DNA from: Gemmatimonadota bacterium
Lineage (GTDB): Bacteria; Gemmatimonadota; Gemmatimonadetes; Palauibacterales; KS3-K002
Assembly (NCBI GenBank): GCA_020344215.1
Contig: CP070815.1
Span: 873,330 to 906,735 of the forward strand
DNA: 33,406 nt
Direction: 5' to 3'
This document shows, piece by piece, positions 22,576-30,964 of the stretch. Numbering within the stretch: the stretch's first letter is position 1; each line of letters opens with the position of its first letter. The notes beneath the pieces are model-generated. The model was not told the origin of the DNA, ran no database searches, and saw only the letters and a program-made list of their open reading frames with translations. Position numbers and translations under genes: made by a program.

Positions 22576-25230
22576 TCACTCCTCCCGCAGTATTCGAGCG
22601 GGCTGAAGCCGGGCGATCCGGGTGGCGGGGAGGAAGCTCGCCGCCGCGGCCAGGACCGTCAGGCAGACGGCCGCGAAAGCCACGGTGACCGGATCGTAAG
22701 GGACGACCCCGAATATCACGCTGACGAGCCACGGGGTGGTGATCGCAGTGAGGCTGCCGCCGGCGACGAGTCCGATAAGCGTCAGCCGCAGGCCGGGCAG
22801 GCCGACGGTCCAAACGGCTCTCCCGGGCGAGGCACCCAGCGCCATCCGCAAGCCCATCTCCGAGGTGCGCTCCACCACCTCGTTCGCCACGATCCCATAG
22901 AGCCCGACCAGCGCAAGCAACAGGGCGAAGGCGGCGACGACGACCAGGAAGACCGCCTGGAACCGCGGGCGGGCGAGAGCACCGGCCATGACGTCAGAGA
23001 GGAGGGTGATCCGGGCCACCGGCATGTCGGGGTTCACCCCGTGGATGACACCGGTCACGGCGGCGGTCAGGCCCGCCGGGCTGCCGGAAGTCTTCACCAA
23101 CCAGCTAGGCGCGAACCAGATATGGATGCCGCGGAAGAACCCGTCGCCGGCTTGGGCGGCGGGTATGTAGAGGGTGGGTGACTTCCAGATCGGCTCCGAG
23201 TCCCCCCAGCCGGCGTTCGACTGCTGCACGTCCCCGGCAACTCCCACGACCTCCCACTCCCGACCGCCGAAGGTCAGCCGCGCGCCGATCGCCGGGCCGT
23301 CCGCCAGGTTCGCCTCGACGAAGGCCTGGTTCGGCACGACGACGGGCGGCGTGTCTCCGCGGTCCGCCGCCTCCAGGTTGCGGCCGCGGAGCAGAGGTAT
23401 CCCCAACGTTTGGAGGAAGTCAGGGGTGACGTAGACGACGTTGGTGATTCGGTACGTCCCCGGCGCATCCTCGACCCCGACGATCTTGAACGGCATGTTG
23501 AGCGGCCGCTCGTAGGGGAGGGTGAGCGCCACGGCGGCGGAGCTCACTGCCGGCAGCCGCCAGAGTCCGTCCAGCGTCTCGTTGAACAGCCGATTGACCT
23601 CGGCCCCACTGGCGTAGCGCGCGTCGTCCAGCGAGAGCTGCACCGTCAGCACGCCGTCGGAGTCGAAGCCCGGGTCGAGACGATCCAGATATCCGTAGCT
23701 ACGCACCAGCAGCCCCGCCGCGAACAGCAGGGCGGTCACCAGCGCCACCTCGCCGACGAGCAGAGCCTTGCGCAGGTGATGGCCGCCGCTTCCCACCACG
23801 CTGCGCGACCCGCTGACCAGGACCCCGCGCACGTCGACTTTGCGGACCTGCAGCATCGGGGCGAGGCCGAAGAGCAGCGTCGCCAGCATGGTCAGGCCGA
23901 AGGCCACCGCCAGCGCGCGCCCGTCCAGCTGGACCGTCTGCCAGGTGTCGAAGTGGGTGCGCACCAGCGCCTCCAGGCCGCCCACGCCCAGGTAGGCGAC
24001 GGCGAGACCTGCCAGGCCGCCCAGCAGACCCAGGGTCAGGTTCTCCGCCAATATCTGCCGCAGGATGGCACCGGTACCGCCGCCTAGTGCCTGTCGGGTG
24101 GCGATCTCGGTGCGGCGCGCCAGGGCCCGAGCGATCTGCAGGCCGGCCAGGTTGGCGCACCCCACCAGCAGCATGACCAGGATCGCGCCCAGCAACAGCA
24201 GCAGCGGCTGCCGCATCTCCCAGGTCAGCGCGCGGTTCAGTGGCACGAGCCCGAAGCGGCGCTCCGGCGCGTCGGCCCGCGACGGCTGGACCGGCTCGAT
24301 CCCGCCGATCCGCGCGTCGGCCTCAGCCCAGCTCATCCCCGGCGGGATGCGGACCAGAACCTTGTAGTTGGTGCCGCTCCCCTCACCACTGCGCGAAGGT
24401 CTGAGCGGCGTCCACACGTCGACGGGGAAGCTCGAGCGGAAGTCCGCCGGCATCACCGCGACGACGGTGTGCGCCTCACCCTTCAAACGGATCGTGCGCC
24501 CCACGACCTCGGGGTCGCTATTAAAGGTCCGTTCCCAGAGTCCATGACTCAGCACCATCACCGAGGGGCCGCCGGGAACGTCCTCGCTCGCCTCGAACTC
24601 GCGGCCGATGAGCGGCGCGACGCCGAGCGTGCGGAAGAAGCCGGCCGAGACCCGCTGCTGCTGGACGTAGGCGGCTGCGTCTTCCGCCAGCAAGTTGACG
24701 CCCGCCGGCCAGTTGGAGAACACCGCCCGCTCGAACAGCTCGGCGCCGTCGCGGATGCGCTCCCACGAGGCTCCATCCACGGCGTTGTACCCGGGTTGCA
24801 CCCCGGTCGCCGGGTTGTAGGTGACGACCAGCGCCAGCCGGTCGGGGTTCGGGTAGGGAAGCGGCCGCCAGAGAACGGCGTCCACCACGCTGTAGACCGC
24901 CGTGCCCGCGCCGACGCAGAGACCCAGCGTCAGCACGAAGGTCACCGTGAAAAGCGGGTTGCGCGCCATGACACGCAGGGCGAAGCGCAGGTTGCGCAGC
25001 GCCTCGTCGATCAGCGCCAGGCCGCGCGCCTCACGGCTGCGGCTCTTGACCTCCTCGACGCTGCCGAAGCGCAGCCGCGCCTGACGACGCGCCTCCTGCG
25101 GATCGACGCCCGACCGGATCAAGTCCTCCGTATGGCGCTCAATGTGGAAGGCGATCTCCTCGTCCAGCTCCCGACGGAAACGGGCGCCGTGGAACAGCGT
25201 GCTCAGTGCGGAACGCAGATGGTTCAGCAT
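22576..25230 (-). CDS. ADOP-type ABC permease with PadR-linked prefix domain
   Basis: An 884-residue membrane protein, the longest of the four ADOP permeases here. Residues 1-75 are the helical permease prefix domain (RFRRELDEEIAFHIERHTED, DPQEARRQARLRFGSVEEVK). A first span (about 95-118, LFTVTFVLTLGLCVGAGTAV), a MacB-like periplasmic domain and an FtsX segment near 350-470 (LLGAILVMLLVGCANLAGLQ, IATRQALGGGTGAILRQIL) follow. The second periplasmic domain precedes a C-terminal FtsX segment (LVGLYGIVANEVVERTSEMG, LRMALGASPGRAVWTVGL). It directly follows the PadR regulator gene (3 bases between), the standard arrangement for this class, so PadR probably represses it. No ATPase is linked. Confidence 0.93.
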   Translation of the reverse strand: MLNHLRSALSTLFHGARFRRELDEEIAFHIERHTEDLIRSGVDPQEARRQARLRFGSVEEVKSRSREARGLALIDEALRNLRFALRVMARNPLFTVTFVLTLGLCVGAGTAVYSVVDAVLWRPLPYPNPDRLALVVTYNPATGVQPGYNAVDGASWERIRDGAELFERAVFSNWPAGVNLLAEDAAAYVQQQRVSAGFFRTLGVAPLIGREFEASEDVPGGPSVMVLSHGLWERTFNSDPEVVGRTIRLKGEAHTVVAVMPADFRSSFPVDVWTPLRPSRSGEGSGTNYKVLVRIPPGMSWAEADARIGGIEPVQPSRADAPERRFGLVPLNRALTWEMRQPLLLLLGAILVMLLVGCANLAGLQIARALARRTEIATRQALGGGTGAILRQILAENLTLGLLGGLAGLAVAYLGVGGLEALVRTHFDTWQTVQLDGRALAVAFGLTMLATLLFGLAPMLQVRKVDVRGVLVSGSRSVVGSGGHHLRKALLVGEVALVTALLFAAGLLVRSYGYLDRLDPGFDSDGVLTVQLSLDDARYASGAEVNRLFNETLDGLWRLPAVSSAAVALTLPYERPLNMPFKIVGVEDAPGTYRITNVVYVTPDFLQTLGIPLLRGRNLEAADRGDTPPVVVPNQAFVEANLADGPAIGARLTFGGREWEVVGVAGDVQQSNAGWGDSEPIWKSPTLYIPAAQAGDGFFRGIHIWFAPSWLVKTSGSPAGLTAAVTGVIHGVNPDMPVARITLLSDVMAGALARPRFQAVFLVVVAAFALLLALVGLYGIVANEVVERTSEMGLRMALGASPGRAVWTVGLPGLRLTLIGLVAGGSLTAITTPWLVSVIFGVVPYDPVTVAFAAVCLTVLAAAASFLPATRIARLQPARILREE

Positions 25231-25233
25231 GGC

Positions 25234-25575
25234 TCAGCCCTCGCTCGGCAAGGCGGTCAGGACGTTGGTCACCGCTTCAACGAGGTGCGTCCAGCGGGAG
25301 GTCTCGTGTTCCAGGCGCCGCGCTCCCGCCCTCGTCAGTCGGTAGAACTTCGCCCGCCGGTTGTTCTCCGAGGTCCCCCACTCCGACGTGATTAGCCCCC
25401 GGTGCTCCAGCCGGTTGAGCGCCGGGTAGAGCGAACCCTGTTCCAGGCTCACCAGCCCCTTCGAGGTGCCCTCGATCCTCAGCAGTACACCGTAGCCATG
25501 GTTGGGGCCGAGGGAGAGGGCCTTGAGGATCAGCATGTCCAGCGTCCCCGGCAGCAGTTCTTTCGTGATCAGCAT
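25234..25575 (-). CDS. PadR family transcriptional regulator
   Basis: A 113-residue PadR regulator with its winged helix-turn-helix throughout. It starts LITKELLPGTLDMLILKALS, then GPNHGYGVLLRIEG, the wing SLEQGSLYPALNRLEHRGLI and SENNRRAKFYRLTRAGARRL. ATG 25575 is preferred because family members begin at this point and GGGGA lies 5 bases upstream. A GTG at 25605 would add ten residues but would overlap a likely operator. It is expected to repress the ADOP permease gene that begins 3 bases after its stop, and its own promoter. Effector unknown. Confidence 0.93.
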   Translation of the reverse strand: MLITKELLPGTLDMLILKALSLGPNHGYGVLLRIEGTSKGLVSLEQGSLYPALNRLEHRGLITSEWGTSENNRRAKFYRLTRAGARRLEHETSRWTHLVEAVTNVLTALPSEG

Positions 25576-25604
25576 CGCCGTCCCCCGAGAGGTGGCTCCT
25601 TTCA

Positions 25605-25619
25605 CCTAGACTAGCTAGG
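25605..25619. promoter_or_regulatory. inverted repeat upstream of padR-type gene, possible operator
   Basis: CCTAG (25605-25609) and CTAGG (25615-25619) are perfect arms with a 5-base centre (ACTAG), 30 bases upstream of the PadR start. The run of CTAG elements is unusual in this GC-rich DNA. An operator role is inferred from position only; it does not match the ATGT-N8-ACAT pattern known for PadR proteins. Confidence 0.35.
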
Positions 25620-25734
25620 AGAGCGCCTTTTCCTTACTTACGCCGATGAAGCGCTGCGAGTTTCACCGAGATCGGCCGGCCGGGAAGGCGGAACGCCGTC
25701 GACGGCGGGTTGCCGGCCGAAATTATCGATAAGC

Positions 25735-25767
25735 TAACGGGCCGAGAAAGCTCCCGGCCCGGTTTTC
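25735..25767 (-). terminator. hairpin terminator after the third ADOP gene
   Basis: On the minus strand CGGGCCG (25761-25755) pairs with CGGCCCG (25744-25738) with a 10-base loop, about 30 bases past the stop at 25790, followed by TTAGCTT. On the plus strand the same stem is followed by GTTTTCC, so it could act in both directions. It separates the ADOP gene from the PadR unit. Confidence 0.55.
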
Positions 25768-25789
25768 CTGTAACAGGTTCCCGCCGAGC

Positions 25790-28219
25790 TCATTCCGGCC
25801 GCATCGCCTGCATCGGGTCGACGCGCGTCGCTCGCACGGCGGGCATCCAGCTGGCCGCCAGCGCCGTCGCGGCGAGCACGGCGATCGTGCTCCCGAAGGT
25901 CAGTGGGTCCGTTGCGGTCACGTCGAACAGCATGCCGGACATCACGCGGGTGATCGCCAGGCCGCCGGCCAGCCCGAGTCCGGTGCCGATTAGCACGGTG
26001 ATACCCGCCTCGCGCAGTACCATGCGGCGCACGTCGGCCGCGCGCGCGCCAAGCGCCATCCGCACACCGAACTCGCGGGTACGTTGTGCGACCGCGTAAG
26101 AGAGCACGCCGTAGATGCCCATGGCGGCGAGCAGCAGGGCAAGTCCCGCGAAGGTGGTGAGCAGGGTCGCGGCGAATCGCCGCTCGGCGACCGAGTCCTC
26201 GAAGATCTGCTCCATCGTCGTGAACGAGGCGAGCGCGACGTTCGGGTCGAAGTCGCGGACGGCGGCCCGAACCGCGCCGGCCACGTTCTCGAGGTCGGTG
26301 GCGGTGCGCACGGCGATGGCCATGCTGCGCCATGTGACCTGCCGGTGCGGTACGTAGACGACGCCGCGAATCTCGTCGCCGGCGCCGAAGTAGCGCACGT
26401 TCTCCACGATGCCCACGATCTCGCGGTAGATGTTCTCATCGCGCCACGACCGGACGCGCGCCCCCAGCGCATCATCTACCGAGCCGAACATCATGCGTGC
26501 GAACTCGCGGTTCACGATCATGACGGGGACCGAGCCCTCGTCGTCGGCCTCGGTGAAGGCGCGACCCGCGACCAGCGGCAGGCCCATCGTGGCGAAGTAG
26601 CCGGGCTGCACCACGTCCCAGTTCCCCCGCACCTCCTCGCCCGCCGGCGGCTCGGGCCGCCCTTCCGGCAGGTGCGCCCGGAACAGGATGAACCCGCCGC
26701 CGCCCAGCGGCAGCGCAGATGTCACCGTCGCCGACTCGACGCCGGGCACCGCCTCCAGCCGCTCGCGCAGCCGCGCGTACGCGTCGGCCAGCGGCCGGCC
26801 GCGTTCGTAACGTGCCGGCGGCAGCGTCAGCTTGAAGGTGAGCATGTTCTCGACGTCGAAGCCGGGGTCGACGTCACGCAGGCTGGCGACGCTGCGCAGC
26901 ATGAGCCCGGCGCCGGCCAGCAGCACCACCGCCAGCGCCAGCTCGGCGGCGACCAGGGCGCCCAGCGTGCGGCGGCCCTGCGGGCCGGACGTACTGCCGA
27001 ACGCCGCGTCGGCCAGCGCCCGGGCGGGACCGAGCCTCGTCGCGCGCAGCGCCGGCAAGAGGCCGAAGACGATAGCCGAGACGATCGAGACCAGAAGCGC
27101 GAAGCCGAGCACCGTCGCGTTGAGCCCGACCTGGTCGATGCGCGGCACCTCGGCCGGCGCGACGGATACGACGAGCCGGATCGCGCCCAGGCAGAGCAGC
27201 ACGCCCAGCGCGCCGCCGGCCAGCGCCAGCACCAGGCTCTCGACCAGGAGCTGCCGGACCAGCCGGCCGCGCCCGGCACCGATCGCCGAGCGGATGGCCA
27301 GCTCGCGGCCGCGCCCCGTCGCCCGGGCCAGCAGCAGGTTCGCCAGGTTCACGCAGCCGATGAGCAGCACGAGCGCTACGGCGCCCAGCATGACCCAGAG
27401 GATCGTGCGTGTCTCGTCGCCGATCACCTGCTCGCTCAGCGGGACGAGGTCGGCGGAGATGCCGTCCCGCAGCTGGGGCCACTCGCTCTCGATGCGGGCC
27501 GCGATGGTCTGAAGTTGGGCACGCGCCTCGTCGACCGTCTGGCCCGGCCGCAGCCGTGCCAGCGAGGCGAACATGAAGTTGTCCCGGTCGCGCCAATTCT
27601 CGAGCGACCGCTGCGAGGGTCGGATCGGGACGTAGAGCTGCGCAGGCAGGACGTCTAGCTCGGGGGGCATGACGCCGATCACCGCCACCGGATGGCCGTT
27701 CAGGCGCAGCGTGTGACCGACCACCTCACGGTCGCCACCGAACCGGCTCTGCCACAGCCCGTACGAGAGGAGCGCCACCGGCGGTGCGCCGGGCCCATGC
27801 TCCTCCGCCGCCGGCAGTCGGCCCAGCGTGGGTGCGACGCCCAGGGTGGCGAAGTAGTCTTCGCTGAACTGCGTCGCGCGGATGCGTTCAGGCTCACCCG
27901 ACCCGTCCGCCAGGTCTACTGAGCTGGAGAAATACGCCGCGACGTGCTCGAAGACGGCCGCTTCGCGCCAGTCCTCGTAGTCGCCGTAGTTGATCGAACT
28001 CCAGACTCGGCCCTGCGCCGGCCGCGTCGCCAGCGGCACTACGAGCCGCTCCGAGCCGGGGAACGGCCAGGGCCGAAGCAGCGTCGCCTCGACGACGCTG
28101 AAGATCGTCGTGGTCGCGGCGACGCCGACCCCGATGGTCAGCAGCGCGACCGTCGTGAACCCGAAACTCTTACTTAAGAGCCGCAGGCCGTGTCGCAAAT
28201 CCAGGAGCAGACCGGTCAT
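25790..28219 (-). CDS. ADOP-type ABC transporter permease (MacB/FtsX-like)
   Basis: An 809-residue membrane protein without the prefix domain. It starts MTGLLLDLRHGLRLLSKSFG, with a first span at about 20-42 (FTTVALLTIGVGVAATTTIF) and a MacB-like periplasmic domain at about 50-240. An FtsX segment (about 270-400) contains ILWVMLGAVALVLLIGCVNL and LAIRSAIGAGRGRLVRQLL. A second periplasmic domain runs from about 440 to 660, and the C-terminal FtsX segment has MGIYGVLSYAVAQRTREFGV and RMALGARAADVRRMVLREAG. The gene is single and divergent from another ADOP gene across a 212-base region. No ATPase or regulator is attached. Length is normal for the family; substrate unknown. Confidence 0.93.
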   Translation of the reverse strand: MTGLLLDLRHGLRLLSKSFGFTTVALLTIGVGVAATTTIFSVVEATLLRPWPFPGSERLVVPLATRPAQGRVWSSINYGDYEDWREAAVFEHVAAYFSSSVDLADGSGEPERIRATQFSEDYFATLGVAPTLGRLPAAEEHGPGAPPVALLSYGLWQSRFGGDREVVGHTLRLNGHPVAVIGVMPPELDVLPAQLYVPIRPSQRSLENWRDRDNFMFASLARLRPGQTVDEARAQLQTIAARIESEWPQLRDGISADLVPLSEQVIGDETRTILWVMLGAVALVLLIGCVNLANLLLARATGRGRELAIRSAIGAGRGRLVRQLLVESLVLALAGGALGVLLCLGAIRLVVSVAPAEVPRIDQVGLNATVLGFALLVSIVSAIVFGLLPALRATRLGPARALADAAFGSTSGPQGRRTLGALVAAELALAVVLLAGAGLMLRSVASLRDVDPGFDVENMLTFKLTLPPARYERGRPLADAYARLRERLEAVPGVESATVTSALPLGGGGFILFRAHLPEGRPEPPAGEEVRGNWDVVQPGYFATMGLPLVAGRAFTEADDEGSVPVMIVNREFARMMFGSVDDALGARVRSWRDENIYREIVGIVENVRYFGAGDEIRGVVYVPHRQVTWRSMAIAVRTATDLENVAGAVRAAVRDFDPNVALASFTTMEQIFEDSVAERRFAATLLTTFAGLALLLAAMGIYGVLSYAVAQRTREFGVRMALGARAADVRRMVLREAGITVLIGTGLGLAGGLAITRVMSGMLFDVTATDPLTFGSTIAVLAATALAASWMPAVRATRVDPMQAMRPE

Positions 28220-28431
28220 CGATGGTTCTCCGTCGTCGGGGCGGGGCCTGGCCTCGCCGCGCGCCGACGAGACCTCGCTTGCCAGTTACCCATTGGATAG
28301 TCGGGAGTCAGTGAGGGTTGGCTCCGGGCAAGTCCGCGCACCTGCCGCTCTCCTGTTGTGCCAACCCCAGTCCCGCCGGGGTTGTCCTATCAGGGTTGAA
28401 AGGGCAGGCGACTCTAAGAGGAGCGAGGGGA
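28220..28431. promoter_or_regulatory. divergent promoter region between two ADOP genes
   Basis: 212 bases shared by the divergent genes at 28219 (minus) and 28432 (plus). CAACCCC (28362-28368) and GGGGTTG (28378-28384) form a 7-pair stem with a 9-base loop, about 50 bases before the plus-strand start. I cannot define promoter boxes with confidence. Open frames that reach upstream of 28432 are extensions, not genes. Confidence 0.3.
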
Positions 28432-30873
28432 ATGGGCTCACTGCTGCAGGACCTACGGTTCGCGCTACGCACGTATCTCAGGCGTCCGCTCTTCACGGTC
28501 ATCGCACTGCTCACCCTGGGGCTGGGGATCGGCACGACCTCGGCGCTCTTCAGCGTCGTGGACGGCGTTCTGCTACGCGAGCTTCCCTACGAGGAGCCCG
28601 GGGAGCTGGTGAGCGTCTGGGAGGCCTTTCCGAGCTGGCGCGATGATCCGGCGCTGGGCAGCAAGTGGGACCGCGTCCAGTTCACGCATCGCGACTACCG
28701 CGAGGTGCGGGAGGCGACGCGCACGCTGAACGATGTGGCTCTGTTTGTGGGCTGGGGCGAGATGGCGCTCACCGGTCTGGGGGCGCCCGAACAGCTCTCG
28801 GTGGGTCACGCCAGCGCCAACCTGTTCCAGACCCTCGGAGTCAGCCCGCTCTTGGGGCGCACCTTCCTGCCGGGCGAGGAGTCGCTGGCGCCCGGTGGGG
28901 CAGCACGCGTCGCCGTGCTGAGCTACGAGCTGTGGCAGCGACGGTTCGGAGGTGGCGCCGAGATACTGGGCGCGTCGATCGTCCTGGCCGACAACCCCTA
29001 CACGGTGGTGGGCGTGTTGCCGCCGGGGTTCCGGCTGGAGAGCGTCATCGTGACGGATGTAATGACGGGATCGAGCGACTCGGGGCTGCGCGACCTGTGG
29101 GTACCACTGGGGCAGCCGGGGATGAGTTTCGACAACGAGGGCAACGCCTTCGAGGCGCTGGCGCGGCTGGCGCCGGGCGTCACGCTCGAGCAGGCCCGGG
29201 CCGAGATCGAGGCGATCCTGGCGTTCGACACCAACATGCCTCGCCAGGCGCGGATCGCTCCACGCAAAGAGGCCGTCACCCGCGGATTCGCCGCACCGCT
29301 CATCCTCAACCTCGCGGCGGCGGCGCTCCTCCTGCTCATCGCCTGTGCCAACGTCGCCACCCTGCTGATCGGCGAAGCCACCGGGCGCCGGCACGAGATC
29401 GCTACGCGCTCCGCCCTCGGCGCGGGGCGTCTGCGGGTCGCGCGCCAGCTGCTGACGGAGAGCGTCGTGTTGGGACTGCTGGGGAGCGTCGTCGGTATCC
29501 TGGTCGCCATGGCGGCTACGCGTATCCTCGTCCACCTCGCCCCGCCTATCCCGCGGCTCGAAGAGGTGGAGGTGAGCGTGCGGGTGATGGCGTTCGCCGC
29601 CGCGGCCGGCCTGGGCACCGCGCTGCTCTTCGGCCTGGCGCCGCTGGCGGTGCTGACCCGTGGCTCGGTCGGGACCGCGCTGGCGGCGCGGGGCCGGGGC
29701 ACGACGGGGCGCGACCGCTCGTTCCAGGGCGCCGTGGTCTCGCTGCAGGTCGCCCTGACGGTCATGCTGCTGGTGGCCGGCGGCCTGCTCGCTCGGAGCC
29801 TGGTTCGTCTACTCGCCGTCGACCCAGGATTCCATACCGAGAACCTGGCGACGTTCGAGCTGGTGGCGGACGGCGGCCGCTATCCTGCGCGGGCCGATGT
29901 GTCCCGCTTCTTCGCCGACGTCGTCCGCAACTTGGAGTCGGTCCCCGGCGTCGTGTCGGTGGCGGGCTCCTACGGCCTTCCGTTCCCCGGCGGAGCTCCG
30001 CTGAACGGGTTCCGCATCGAGGCGCGCGGTGAGGACGGCGACGTCGTCGGTCGGCGGCGCACTGTTTTACCCGGCTACCACGAGACGCTGGGGATCCCGC
30101 TGCTCGCCGGACGCTTCCTGTCCGAGAGGGACGACGCCGACGCGCCGGGCGCGATCGTCATCAGCGAGTCGCTGGCCCGCCGCTTCTGGCCCGACGAATC
30201 GCCGCTCGGCGCGACTGTACTCTTATGGGGCAGCCGCCGCACCATCGTCGGGATCGTGGGTGACGTCAGACACACGACGCTGAGCACCGAGGGCGAGCCG
30301 ACTTTTTACGTCCCCTTCAAGCAGGCGCCGAGACGGAATCTGAACCTCGTGATCCGGACGGCGGCCGACCCGGCCGGGCTGATGACGCAGCTGCGCCAGG
30401 CGGTCTGGGCTGTCGATCCCGACATGCCGATCGGCGACGAGGGCACGGTCTCGGCGTCCGTCACCCGCTCGGCAGCCGACAATCGCTACCGAACGCTCTT
30501 GCTCCTCGCCTTCGGCTGCCTGGCGGCGCTGCTCGCCGCCGTCGGGATCTTCGGCGTGACGGCCCGCGGTGTGGCCCAGCGCACCCGCGAACTCGGCATC
30601 CGCATGGCGCTGGGCGCTCGCCAGGACGAGCTGATCGGATTGATCCTCCGGCACAGTCTTATCATAGGGTTGGCCGGCACCGGTCTGGGACTCCTGGGTG
30701 CGGCCTGGACCAGCAGGCTGCTCTCCTACTACCTGTTCAGGATCGAGCCGTGGGACCCGCTCACCTACGGTGCGGTAGGCGCCTTCGTCTTGCTCGTTTG
30801 CCTGGCGGCCTGCTACATCCCGGCACGCCGGGTCGCGAGCTTGGCGCCCGTCGACGTGCTCAGAGAGGAATAG
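28432..30873 (+). CDS. ADOP-type ABC transporter permease (MacB/FtsX-like)
   Basis: An 813-residue membrane protein starting MGSLLQDLRFALRTYLRRPL, with a first span at about 20-42 (LFTVIALLTLGLGIGTTSAL), a MacB-like periplasmic domain, an FtsX segment near 285-420 (AAALLLLIACANVATLLIGE, IATRSALGAGRLRVARQLL), a second periplasmic domain and a C-terminal FtsX segment (VGIFGVTARGVAQRTRELGI, RMALGARQDELIGLILR). ATG 28432 is chosen because GAGGAG at 28417-28422 is 9 bases upstream and the family begins here. The frame is open further 5' but that text is not protein-like. The protease-like gene at 30965 follows on the same strand 91 bases later without an obvious terminator, so they may be co-transcribed. 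Confidence 0.92.
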   Translation: MGSLLQDLRFALRTYLRRPLFTVIALLTLGLGIGTTSALFSVVDGVLLRELPYEEPGELVSVWEAFPSWRDDPALGSKWDRVQFTHRDYREVREATRTLNDVALFVGWGEMALTGLGAPEQLSVGHASANLFQTLGVSPLLGRTFLPGEESLAPGGAARVAVLSYELWQRRFGGGAEILGASIVLADNPYTVVGVLPPGFRLESVIVTDVMTGSSDSGLRDLWVPLGQPGMSFDNEGNAFEALARLAPGVTLEQARAEIEAILAFDTNMPRQARIAPRKEAVTRGFAAPLILNLAAAALLLLIACANVATLLIGEATGRRHEIATRSALGAGRLRVARQLLTESVVLGLLGSVVGILVAMAATRILVHLAPPIPRLEEVEVSVRVMAFAAAAGLGTALLFGLAPLAVLTRGSVGTALAARGRGTTGRDRSFQGAVVSLQVALTVMLLVAGGLLARSLVRLLAVDPGFHTENLATFELVADGGRYPARADVSRFFADVVRNLESVPGVVSVAGSYGLPFPGGAPLNGFRIEARGEDGDVVGRRRTVLPGYHETLGIPLLAGRFLSERDDADAPGAIVISESLARRFWPDESPLGATVLLWGSRRTIVGIVGDVRHTTLSTEGEPTFYVPFKQAPRRNLNLVIRTAADPAGLMTQLRQAVWAVDPDMPIGDEGTVSASVTRSAADNRYRTLLLLAFGCLAALLAAVGIFGVTARGVAQRTRELGIRMALGARQDELIGLILRHSLIIGLAGTGLGLLGAAWTSRLLSYYLFRIEPWDPLTYGAVGAFVLLVCLAACYIPARRVASLAPVDVLREE

Positions 30874-30964
30874 GTCTGGCGCCGTTGAACAAGAGCGAGT
30901 TCGAGCGAGTGCCGGGTCTCTCTCTCGTCGAGCGCGATTCCATCCTCGTGGATGATCGGAACGT

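Noticed and set aside
25694..25707. 14-base perfect palindrome CGCCGTCGACGGCG
   Set aside because: Too short and too GC-rich to call an operator, and no nearby start site fits. Probably chance.
26084..27658. 524-residue plus-strand open frame inside the third ADOP gene
   Set aside because: Low-complexity Arg/Gln/His-rich text opposite a clear permease; a codon-bias shadow.
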